Origin: UBA967 sp044375555
GTDB lineage: Bacteria > Verrucomicrobiota > Verrucomicrobiia > Chthoniobacterales > Terrimicrobiaceae
Assembly: GCA_044375555.1 (NCBI GenBank)
Contig: JBILML010000011.1
Location: forward strand, 6,829 to 70,828
DNA: 64,000 nt
Direction of reading: 5' to 3'
Below, piece by piece: positions 32,980 to 41,311 of this stretch (position 1 is its first letter; each line of letters begins with the position of its first letter). Under the pieces are notes generated by a model. That model made no database searches, was not told the origin of the DNA, and worked only from the letters and a program-made list of their open reading frames with translations. A program made the position numbers and the translations under genes.

Positions 32980-33648
32980 ATGAAAAAGAAAATCCTTCCC
33001 TCCGCAATGTCACTGCTCACCGCATTTGCTTTCACCGCATCCGCCCAAGACTACGCCACACTCCTTAAGAACGGGGATGCCGCGCTTGCAAAACAAGATT
33101 ATCCTGCGGCCCTGGTGGAATACACCAAGGCCGAGGAAATCTCCGCCAACCTGGGCGAAAAGTCCTTTGCAGTGGCCAAGCAGGCTCTCGTCAAAAGTGA
33201 ACAGAAGGATTACCCGGCTGCTGGTTCCTTGGCTAAACGGGCTCTTGAAAATACGGAAATATCGCCTGTTTGCGAAGTCACCGCTCTTCAGGCCTTGGGC
33301 CTGTATCAGATGAAGAGCGAACGAGATTTCGCCGCAGCTTCCGAGAGCTTTAAAAAAGCATCGCTGCTTCGCGATGTAGATTGGGCCAAGCCTTACTTGA
33401 ATCTTCTTCTGGGGGATTCTTTACGGGAGACAGGGAAATACAGCGAAGCCCTTGAAGCTTATAACCGCGTGATCAACCTCCCGAATTCCAAGGACAGCTT
33501 AAAGGCCGCAGCCTACTTCAACATCGGACTTGAACAAGTTTACGGGCAGAAAAACGCCACCAAGGCCCGCGAAGCCTTCGACGAGGCAGTTAAGTTGAAC
33601 CCCGCCCTACGGGCGGAAGCCGACAAGCACCTAGTCGCATTGCCATAA
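32980..33648 (+). CDS. Secreted tetratricopeptide-repeat protein
   Basis: A 222-aa protein with a signal peptide (residues 1-23, ending TASA before QDY). The mature part is made of TPR-like helix pairs: KNGDAALAKQDYPAALVEYT, LLGDSLRETGKYSEALEAYN and YFNIGLEQVYGQKNATKARE among others. Such proteins act as scaffolds in the periplasm or outer membrane. A TTTACATAAA site is 87 bp upstream, so it probably belongs to the same regulon as the glycoside hydrolases, perhaps as a binding or assembly partner. Confidence 0.8.
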   Translation: MKKKILPSAMSLLTAFAFTASAQDYATLLKNGDAALAKQDYPAALVEYTKAEEISANLGEKSFAVAKQALVKSEQKDYPAAGSLAKRALENTEISPVCEVTALQALGLYQMKSERDFAAASESFKKASLLRDVDWAKPYLNLLLGDSLRETGKYSEALEAYNRVINLPNSKDSLKAAAYFNIGLEQVYGQKNATKAREAFDEAVKLNPALRAEADKHLVALP

Positions 33649-34068
33649 CTCTGCGGTCCTTGCCCCCCCCCAACTTCCCTCTTTGTGTAAACAAGCACAA
33701 AACGCCTCCTCTCAGAAAATGCATTCAATTGCAGAACAGTTGCCATGCGGTCACCAAGCCTAACCTGAGTCGTTATGTTTCATGCGCGCAAAAGGCCTCT
33801 TTGTTTCCCATTGAAGTCTCTTGACCACGATAGACAGTCCTTCCAGTGCATCTTGCACTCAGGTGACTCGGATTCTTCTCTGTGCAAGCCTCATGCTCTC
33901 TCTAACCAGATCGGTCGTTATCTTCAAAAAGCTGGCGCTCATTATTTTGTGAAAGAGTGGACGCCTGAGTATCCCAAAAATAGTGGTTTCACTGGCACGA
34001 TTTTTTCTTGGATCGCTTTCTTCCGAGCGACCGTTAAAGATTCCACGCTTATTCGTTGTAATCCTCCC
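33649..34068. other. Region before the PEP-CTERM repeat protein
   Basis: 420 bp. The frame of the large gene is open back to an ATG at 33775, but the 98 extra codons have no signal peptide or family resemblance and would bury the real signal peptide. A run of nine C (33663-33671) and the TGTGTAAACA-like stretch at 33685-33694 are the only visible features; the latter is a weak match to the operator family. Confidence 0.45.
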
Positions 34069-37000
34069 ATGGTCTTTACATTTGGGCTCAGGGTTTTAAA
34101 GCAGGTCGTTACAATACTTCTAATGGGAGGAAGCCTAACAAGTGCCTCCGCTCAGACATGGCTGGTGAACCTGAACGACGCCGCTGGGTATCGCGGGGCA
34201 AGCCAGAACGGCACTGATGCAAATGGCAATCTCTGGAATAATATCAATCCATGGGGATGGGTTGGGATTCAAACCACATTTGGAACAAGCTCAGGAAATT
34301 TTAGAGGCAATTTGCTGGGAACCTCAGCAGGTGTTGATAGTTTTAACGGTCCGCTAGGAAGTAATGTCAGCAACCCACTCACCCAGGCGCAAGTGGATTC
34401 CGTGGTCATCGATTCCGCCGCGCTTGGCCTGCTCGGCGGATCAAAAGCCGCCGCTGCCGGATACGCCTCCTCCAATGCAACAAATGGTTGGAATTTTTAT
34501 CTCGGCAATCTGAATTCCAATCTCACCTACGATGTTTCCTTCTATGGAGCGAATCGCTGGGGTGGCACTTCGGTTTACTCCGCCTTCTCGGGCAGCAACT
34601 TTACCACCCAAATCCAATCGATCTCGCTGAATGTTGGAGGCTCCGGAGTTTATAATTCTAACCAAACTGCCACGCTAACGGGCCTAAGAACGGTGGCGAC
34701 GCAGGATTCAAGCCAAGGTCTCCATTTGCGGATGACTGGTTCCAGTAACGGCACCAGCGGTTATGTGAACGCCATGCTACTTTACGGTTACATTGGTTAC
34801 CTGGACGGCTCCTCCACGACGCTGAATGGAGCTCCTGCGGCTGGCTACATAGGAAACGGAAACTACACAAACGGCGACAGCCGATCCCTCGATACCGTCA
34901 TAGGCGGTGGATCTTCACTAACGGTGAATAGCTCCGACGGAATCTTCTACAATTCGACCGTTATTATCAGAGCTGGTGGTGCAACTATAAATGTCGGCGG
35001 CAATTTCACAGCTTATGCCTTGAGCGGAAGCGGAAACCTAACCGTCGGCGGGGTAAACCAGTGGACTATCTCTAATTCGGGCAATTATTCGGGCAACCTG
35101 ACCCTCAGCGGTGCTAAACTGCAGCTTTCGGCCAACGGTTCGCTGGGAACCGGCAACCTCAGCCTTGCCGGAGGCGAATTGCGCATCGGTTCCTCGAATG
35201 CGCTGGGATCGGGTTCGATTTCTATCAATTCTGGAGTCACCACGCTCGTTAACTACAACGGCCTCACGGCGCTAACAGGAAACAATCCCATTTTTTTCAA
35301 CGGGGGCGGCACATTACTAGTTAATGGCTCCTCTCAAATCCTGAGCCTCGGGTCTGGCAATGTGGTTGTAACCGGAAGCAATACTCTTAACGCATCGTCA
35401 GGTGGAATGAGGTTCGAGGGCATCATCTCCGGTGTGGGATCGTTGAACTGGCAAGGTAACGGCACCCTTGCGCTGAGAGGCACGAACACTTTTAACGGAA
35501 ACATCACCACCAACGCCGGAACCTTGGAAATCGGCGGCGCTGGTCTACTCGGCAGCGGGAACTACTCCGGAGCTATTAGCAATAGTGGCAACTTCATCTA
35601 CGCGAGCACTGCAAACCAAACTCTCTCCGGCATCATCTCCGGCACGGGCGTCCTAACCAAAAACGCCTCCAGCACGCTCACCCTCTCCGGTAACAACACC
35701 TATACCGGCGCCACCACTATAAACGCCGGAACCATCGAGATCGGAGCCTCCGGCCGCCTCGGTGCCGGCACCTACGCGCAAAACATAACCAACAACGGAA
35801 CGATCATCTACTCCGGCACAAATGCTCAAACCTTCTCAGGTGTGATCTCCGGCACCGGCAACCTCATCCAAAACGCCTCTAGCACACTCACCCTCTCCGC
35901 TGAAAACACCTTCAGCGGTGGTGTTACCATCAACTCCGGAACCCTCGAGGTCTCCGGCGGCAACGCTCTTAACAATACCACTGTTGTCACGGTTGCCAGC
36001 GGCGGCACTTTTCTAGTAACAACCAAGGAGCAAATCAATGGCCTCGCCGGCGCGGGAAATGTGAGTGTTGGCACCGCTGGATTGACCATCTCCACCGGCA
36101 CCCCCACTACAAGCACATTCAGTGGTGTTCTTTCTGGGTCTGGAACTCTTGACTTTTTTACTGTCTCGGGTGGCGAAATCAATCTGGCCGGTGACAATAC
36201 GGCCACAAGCTTCACCAACCTGAATGGCGGCAATCTCCGCCTCTCCCATGTCGATGCCGCGAAAAACCTGACGCTGAACCTTTATGGCACCAGCGGTAAA
36301 CAGCTCCTCTTCGCGGCTGGAAATTCCACCTACAACATCGGCGCTTTCGCTGCTGCCGCCTTTGCCATCGATCTCGGCGGAAACACGATCAGTATCGGAT
36401 CTAAAAATGTTGCCAGCACCATTAGCGGAAATCTAACAGGCACAGGCGGCGGCATCACCAAGGTAGGCACAGCCGCACTGACGCTCTCGGGAAGTAACTC
36501 CTACACGGGCGGGACAACACTGAGCGCCGGCACCCTCAACATCGGTCACGCCTCGGCCCTTAGCACAGGGGCCTTTGTCATCGCCAACGGCACGACCCTC
36601 GATAACACAAGCGGCGGCGCGCTCACGCTCGCGGGAAACAACCCGGTTACCATCGGCGGAACTATGATTTTCGGAGGCGCAAATGATCTCAATCTCGGCA
36701 CCGGAGCGGTTTCCCGGAGCGGAGCCTTGGTTTTTAATATCAACACGAACAAAACCCTCACAATTGGAGGAGCCATCGGTGGAGCGAGCAATGTCAATTT
36801 CTATGCGGGTGCTGGCGGAACGCTCGAGCTTGCCGGAGCCAATACCCTCACGGGCTACTTTAATGTGGATGGCGGGAACTTGAAGCTCTCCAATGTCAAC
36901 GCCCTTCAAAACGCGAACTTCAATCCCTACGGTGCCAGTGCCTCTGTTGAATTCGGCGTTGCAGGCGCCAACAACTACCAAATTGGAATGCTTGTCAGTT

Positions 37001-38622
37001 CGAAGGCGATCAACCTCGGGGTAAACTCGATTTCCGTGGGTTCAAACAACGAGTCGAATACCTACTCCGGCATCCTCAGCGGAACAGGTGGTGTAATAAA
37101 GTCAGGAAGTGGCACATGGACATTGAGTGGCAACAACACCTATACAGGCGCAACCACAATCAGCACCGGCACGCTCACGGTCAGCGGCGGCAGCGCGATT
37201 GCGAACACCAGCGCCGTCTCGGTCGCCAGCGGGGCGGTATTTAATCTCGCCGCCAGCGAAGCGGTGGGCTCGATCGCCGGAGCGGGCAGTGTCATGCTGA
37301 ATTCCAATACGCTCACCGCCGGAGCGGACAACACCAGTAAGACATTCAGCGGATTGATGATCGGCACGGGTGGATTTACCAAATCTGGTTCCGGAACCCT
37401 CACCCTCTCCGGCAACAACACCTATACCGGCGCGACCACTATCAGCATGGGAACGATTTTGATTTCCTCCACGGGGCTACTCGGCGGCGGCAGTTACTCG
37501 GGCAACATCACCAACAGCGGCACCTTCATCTACTCCGGCACAAACAACCAAACCATTTCCGGAGCAATTACAGGCACCGGCGCCCTCACTCACAACGCCT
37601 CCAGCACTCTGAGCCTCTCGGGCAATAATAGCTACTCCGGGGGCACTACTATAAACACCGGCACTTTTGTGATCGGTCACGCAAACGCCGCCGGCACTGG
37701 CACGATCACGCAGACTGATGGCAATTCGCTGCTGAAAATCGATACCACTGGCACGATCACGAACGCAATGTCGGTCTACAATGTCCTTGCCAGCCAGAGC
37801 GCCACCTTGAGCGGCGCGATCACGGTGAACAACGCCACTTGGGACATCGAAACCGGCGATACGCTCATCATCTCCGGTGACATCAGCGGCACAGGCGGCA
37901 TCACCAAAAATGGCGCCGGCACTATGATCCTTAGTGGGTCGAACTCCTACAACAGCACGACCACCGTCAACGCCGGCACGCTCAACGCCGCCAGCGAAGG
38001 GGCGCTGGGTGCGAACAACACCGTCCAAGTGAACGGCGGCTCACTGCTCGTGAGTGCGAATGGTTCCCTCGACAATAAGTCCGTAACCCTCAACAGCACC
38101 AGCACCACGGTGGCGGGGCTGTCCTTCAGCGGAAACTACAGCGGATTGGTGGATAACTTAACCTTGAGCCGAAACTCCATTATCGACCTGGGAGAAGGGG
38201 GCGTAGCCATCATGTTTGATACCATAGTCATGAACGACTTCACGCTCGATATCTACAACTGGACCGGCACGACGCTGTGGAATGGGGGCACTGGCAACGA
38301 CACCGACAAAGTTTATTTCGGCCCGGATCTTAGCGACGAGGCATTGGCACGAATCTATTTTCACAGCGGTGCCGTGGGCGGAGGTGACAGCTTCCTTGGC
38401 AGCGGCTTCGACCTCGGTCTTCAGCAAACTAGCTGGGATTCCAGTTTGGATGGCTATCACATCATCCCCGTGCCAGAGCCGGAAACCTGGGCCACCGGCT
38501 TCCTTCTCCTCCTCGGCGGCGCTTGGTTTATGTGGAAGCGAAATCGAAAATCGGAGGGCTTGATTCTTGTAGCAAAGGCACTCCTCTGCCGTGCCGAGGC
38601 AAAGGGAAATAAACTGAAGTAG
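34069..38622 (+). CDS. Autotransporter-associated repeat protein with PEP-CTERM anchor
   Basis: About 1517 aa from ATG 34069. Signal peptide 1-28 (cut after SASA). Residues ~29-260 form a globular domain starting TWLVNLNDAAGYRGAS, seen in secreted verrucomicrobial proteins. From about 450 to 1330 there are at least eight copies of the autotransporter-associated beta-strand repeat (LTLSGNNTYTGATTI-NAGT types) alternating with NITNSGTFIYSGT-like strands, a long Gly/Asn/Ser/Thr beta-helix. The C-terminus (from residue 1468) has VPEPETW, a membrane helix GFLLLLGGAWFMW and a KRNRK basic patch: a PEP-CTERM sorting signal processed by exosortase. A 20-residue tail follows the signal and derives from a dispersed repeat. 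It is a surface fibre or adhesin candidate. Confidence 0.85.
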   Translation: MVFTFGLRVLKQVVTILLMGGSLTSASAQTWLVNLNDAAGYRGASQNGTDANGNLWNNINPWGWVGIQTTFGTSSGNFRGNLLGTSAGVDSFNGPLGSNVSNPLTQAQVDSVVIDSAALGLLGGSKAAAAGYASSNATNGWNFYLGNLNSNLTYDVSFYGANRWGGTSVYSAFSGSNFTTQIQSISLNVGGSGVYNSNQTATLTGLRTVATQDSSQGLHLRMTGSSNGTSGYVNAMLLYGYIGYLDGSSTTLNGAPAAGYIGNGNYTNGDSRSLDTVIGGGSSLTVNSSDGIFYNSTVIIRAGGATINVGGNFTAYALSGSGNLTVGGVNQWTISNSGNYSGNLTLSGAKLQLSANGSLGTGNLSLAGGELRIGSSNALGSGSISINSGVTTLVNYNGLTALTGNNPIFFNGGGTLLVNGSSQILSLGSGNVVVTGSNTLNASSGGMRFEGIISGVGSLNWQGNGTLALRGTNTFNGNITTNAGTLEIGGAGLLGSGNYSGAISNSGNFIYASTANQTLSGIISGTGVLTKNASSTLTLSGNNTYTGATTINAGTIEIGASGRLGAGTYAQNITNNGTIIYSGTNAQTFSGVISGTGNLIQNASSTLTLSAENTFSGGVTINSGTLEVSGGNALNNTTVVTVASGGTFLVTTKEQINGLAGAGNVSVGTAGLTISTGTPTTSTFSGVLSGSGTLDFFTVSGGEINLAGDNTATSFTNLNGGNLRLSHVDAAKNLTLNLYGTSGKQLLFAAGNSTYNIGAFAAAAFAIDLGGNTISIGSKNVASTISGNLTGTGGGITKVGTAALTLSGSNSYTGGTTLSAGTLNIGHASALSTGAFVIANGTTLDNTSGGALTLAGNNPVTIGGTMIFGGANDLNLGTGAVSRSGALVFNINTNKTLTIGGAIGGASNVNFYAGAGGTLELAGANTLTGYFNVDGGNLKLSNVNALQNANFNPYGASASVEFGVAGANNYQIGMLVSSKAINLGVNSISVGSNNESNTYSGILSGTGGVIKSGSGTWTLSGNNTYTGATTISTGTLTVSGGSAIANTSAVSVASGAVFNLAASEAVGSIAGAGSVMLNSNTLTAGADNTSKTFSGLMIGTGGFTKSGSGTLTLSGNNTYTGATTISMGTILISSTGLLGGGSYSGNITNSGTFIYSGTNNQTISGAITGTGALTHNASSTLSLSGNNSYSGGTTINTGTFVIGHANAAGTGTITQTDGNSLLKIDTTGTITNAMSVYNVLASQSATLSGAITVNNATWDIETGDTLIISGDISGTGGITKNGAGTMILSGSNSYNSTTTVNAGTLNAASEGALGANNTVQVNGGSLLVSANGSLDNKSVTLNSTSTTVAGLSFSGNYSGLVDNLTLSRNSIIDLGEGGVAIMFDTIVMNDFTLDIYNWTGTTLWNGGTGNDTDKVYFGPDLSDEALARIYFHSGAVGGGDSFLGSGFDLGLQQTSWDSSLDGYHIIPVPEPETWATGFLLLLGGAWFMWKRNRKSEGLILVAKALLCRAEAKGNKLK
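38566..38595 (+). repeat. R1-type palindromic repeat inside the PEP-CTERM gene end
   Basis: TTGTAGCAAAGGCACTCCTC and the following TGCCGTGC match R1 at 13525-13552 and 17847-17876 (GTAGCAACGGCAGTCCTCTG). It overlaps the last codons of the gene. Confidence 0.7.
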
Positions 38623-38788
38623 AATTTGGGGGAAGAGCCCTGCGGTGTTAAACATCAGCAGGGCCGCCGCTGCGGTCTATCCGGGGAGAATGGCCGTAGC
38701 GGTCCCCGCTTTTCAATCAACATCATTAATCACCATGAGGTAATCGGTGCGCGTGACTCCTTCTTGTTGATATTGCCGGGGGAGGTGT

Positions 38789-38964
38789 TCCGGGGGGAAC
38801 TTTTTTTACTTTGCGGCTTTGGGTTTCGCGGCGCCGATCGAGAGACGGATCGACTGGGGCTTGCCCCACTGGCGGCCTTTGAGGTCCACGCGCCAGAGGT
38901 TTTCCCCGAGGGACTCAACGGCGGTGACTTCGCAATTTTCGGCGCCCTCTGCGGCAAGGGGCTT
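38789..38964. repeat. Direct repeat copy B (inside GH36 3' end)
   Basis: Partner of 20963-21138, offset 17,826 bp, three mismatches by eye. It comprises the last ~52 codons of the intact GH36 gene plus 17 bp downstream. Confidence 0.9.
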
Positions 38965-41172
38965 CGCGCTGTGGAAGGTCAGGCTGCCATCTTGCGCGCC
39001 GGCGTCGGTGAGTAGGACCTCGACACGCTCCGGAGAGGTGCGGATGTCCTTGATCTCGGTGGCGCCGATGGAGAGGTGGAGGTTCGAGCCGACGAGCAGG
39101 GGCCGGTCGGAATTCAACGGCGTGAAACGCAGGAGAGCCGACGCGAGGTATTCGAGCGGCTGGGTGGTGAAGGTGTCCTTCGCGCGGGCGACGACTTTGT
39201 TTTCCCAGAAATCAAAGACGGCGCATTCGACCCCGGGAGGCACCCCGACGGACGCGAAGTTGAGGTTGATGGCTTGCTGGCCTTTGCTCGAGTTGTAGAG
39301 GTTGAAGACCGAGAAGTCTCCGAAGGGGCGTTGCGCACTGAAGCCGAAAATGCCATTGCCGGCCGAGGTGCCCAGGGTCCAGAGGCGGGCTGGTTCGGCG
39401 CTCGCGGGGCGCATGATTTCAAATGCGCGCCAGGCGGCTTTGGAATCCTCGGTTTGCAGCGGCTCGCTGATCATGGCGGTTCCGCCGACGAGTGTGGTGA
39501 TTGCGTGCCAAGTGCGCCACATCCCTTCGTGTGGTGCCTCGCTATTTTCGCCGCCCCGGACGCATCCCAGCTCACGGCTGGGGAGTTCGGTGGCGATGTA
39601 GGAAACATCCGGATCGTTCTGCCACCAGACATTGTCATAGATCTGGAAGCGCAGGACGGATTTGAGGCATTTGTCGAAGTGGGCCGGGTGCGAGTCCGGG
39701 CCGACGCGGGCGGCATCAATGAAGCCGATCACTCCACGAGTCGGTTGACCGAGGCAGGAGAGGATATACATCTCCTCACCAGCGGCTTCGCGATACAGGG
39801 TGTAAAGATCTCGGAAGATTTGAAGGCTTGTCTTCGTGGGATCGGTGAAGCGGGAGCCAATGCCATTAAAGTCGATCTTGATGTAGCCGTAGCCACGGTC
39901 GCGGGCGTCCTTGATGATGTTATAGAGGAACTTCTTCGACTCCGGATGATCGGGCACAATCCAGTTCGCGCCATCGGGGTGGAAGGGGTTCGCGTTCATG
40001 AAGCTCGCAATGCCATCGGCGTTCTTTTGGATTGCCTCGGGATTTTCCTTCATCCAGGGATGCTCGGGGTTGATCATGAGCGGAGCGAACCACACGCCGG
40101 GCAGCCAGCCCTTGGCGCGGATGTCCTTCGCCATAGTCGCCATGCCGGAGGGGAATTTCGCATTTCCGCGCCAGTCGCCGTCCATGATTTGATAGCCATC
40201 ATCGATCTGCAAAACGCCTTTGCCGAAGACATTGGGATTGGAGGCGAGAATGTCCAAAACCTCGCGGGTGTGCTTTTCGTCGATTTTCGTGGTGCGGTCA
40301 TACCAACTGCACCAGCCGTAAACGGGGCCTCGGTGAAGGCGGGCGCCGTGGGTGGCGGCGACCCAGCGGGTCCAGATGTTCGTGGCAGTGGCTGGGGAGT
40401 CGAAGCAAACCATCATCGGCTCGCCACGGCGGCTTTCGCCAGCGCGAACGAGGACGCCTTCCATCTTGGCGTAGGCTTTGAAACCTCCCTCGCGGAAGTC
40501 AATTTCGGTGTAAGCCTCTGGAGGTCCAGTGGGTCCGATCAAGAATCCGGCGCCTTTGTTATAAATTAATACCGCTTCGCGGAAGGAAGTCTGCAGCGAG
40601 TTCATCATCTCGGCGGGTTTGTCCTCCATCAACGGCGTCACCAGCCATTGATTCGGGGCGTCCACGACGAAACGCCCGCCGGAGTAAGTGCTCAAAAGCT
40701 CGATGTAGTTCAGATTCGCATTCTTCGAGCTACGGTTATGAAAAACCCCCTCGAGCGCGATTGTTTTACTTTCTTTCAAAATCTTCAGCGTGATCGTGTA
40801 AGCAAGTTCTCCGCCGGGCTTTTGATAGGTCACGGATTTGGCCATCGACAGGCCCATCGGTGTGTCCAGATCGCGCCATTCGGAGACGGATTCCACTGAG
40901 TCGAGATCGCTGGAGATACTGGTGTGCTGACCATCGACGAGCGCACGAACCGACGTGCCAAAGGAGAATTCTTTGACGCCCGGAGCGTTCACGAGGATTT
41001 GCTTGTGGTCCGGTGAAAACCGGGCGAGCGGCTGAGGTTGTTCCTCAGGTTCGGGTTGTTGGTCTTCCTTGTCGTCGTCGGCAATAGCGCTCATGGCAAA
41101 ACAGGGGAGCATGGCCAGTGCGAGGGTTCGAGTAGCCCATTTTCTCATGATGGAGTTGGTTTTTTTGATCAT
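38806..41172 (-). CDS. Secreted GH36-type alpha-galactosidase
   Basis: A 788-aa protein with a signal peptide (residues about 1-31; an in-frame ATG at residue 9 is also plausible) and a charged linker. The GH36/GH27 barrel has YGWCSWYDRTTKI, LQIDDGYQIMDGDWRGN, KGWLPGVWFAPL, the nucleophile Asp434 in GYIKIDFNG, and the acid/base Asp493 in ARVGPDSHP. C-terminal beta domain from about 610. It removes alpha-galactose ends or a related alpha-sugar. The last 52 codons are duplicated at 20980-21138, next to the SSS transporter, which suggests that gene was once its neighbour. Confidence 0.88.
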   Translation of the reverse strand: MIKKTNSIMRKWATRTLALAMLPCFAMSAIADDDKEDQQPEPEEQPQPLARFSPDHKQILVNAPGVKEFSFGTSVRALVDGQHTSISSDLDSVESVSEWRDLDTPMGLSMAKSVTYQKPGGELAYTITLKILKESKTIALEGVFHNRSSKNANLNYIELLSTYSGGRFVVDAPNQWLVTPLMEDKPAEMMNSLQTSFREAVLIYNKGAGFLIGPTGPPEAYTEIDFREGGFKAYAKMEGVLVRAGESRRGEPMMVCFDSPATATNIWTRWVAATHGARLHRGPVYGWCSWYDRTTKIDEKHTREVLDILASNPNVFGKGVLQIDDGYQIMDGDWRGNAKFPSGMATMAKDIRAKGWLPGVWFAPLMINPEHPWMKENPEAIQKNADGIASFMNANPFHPDGANWIVPDHPESKKFLYNIIKDARDRGYGYIKIDFNGIGSRFTDPTKTSLQIFRDLYTLYREAAGEEMYILSCLGQPTRGVIGFIDAARVGPDSHPAHFDKCLKSVLRFQIYDNVWWQNDPDVSYIATELPSRELGCVRGGENSEAPHEGMWRTWHAITTLVGGTAMISEPLQTEDSKAAWRAFEIMRPASAEPARLWTLGTSAGNGIFGFSAQRPFGDFSVFNLYNSSKGQQAINLNFASVGVPPGVECAVFDFWENKVVARAKDTFTTQPLEYLASALLRFTPLNSDRPLLVGSNLHLSIGATEIKDIRTSPERVEVLLTDAGAQDGSLTFHSAKPLAAEGAENCEVTAVESLGENLWRVDLKGRQWGKPQSIRLSIGAAKPKAAK

Positions 41173-41311
41173 GGTTTTGGTTTGGTTAGGAGTTTACCGA
41201 GTCGACTCCCGAGGGAGCAGGTCCTGTGAAGGGTCGGAGATTCAAACAAGGTGAATCCCCGATGGGAACAAAAAAGGGCGATGATTTTCCCGCAGCGGCG
41301 CGGGCCGTTTC

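Noticed and set aside
35470..38100. Periodic repeats that could be taken for a CRISPR array
   Set aside because: The periodicity comes from protein repeats (autotransporter-associated strands) in one open frame; units vary and there are no spacers or cas genes.
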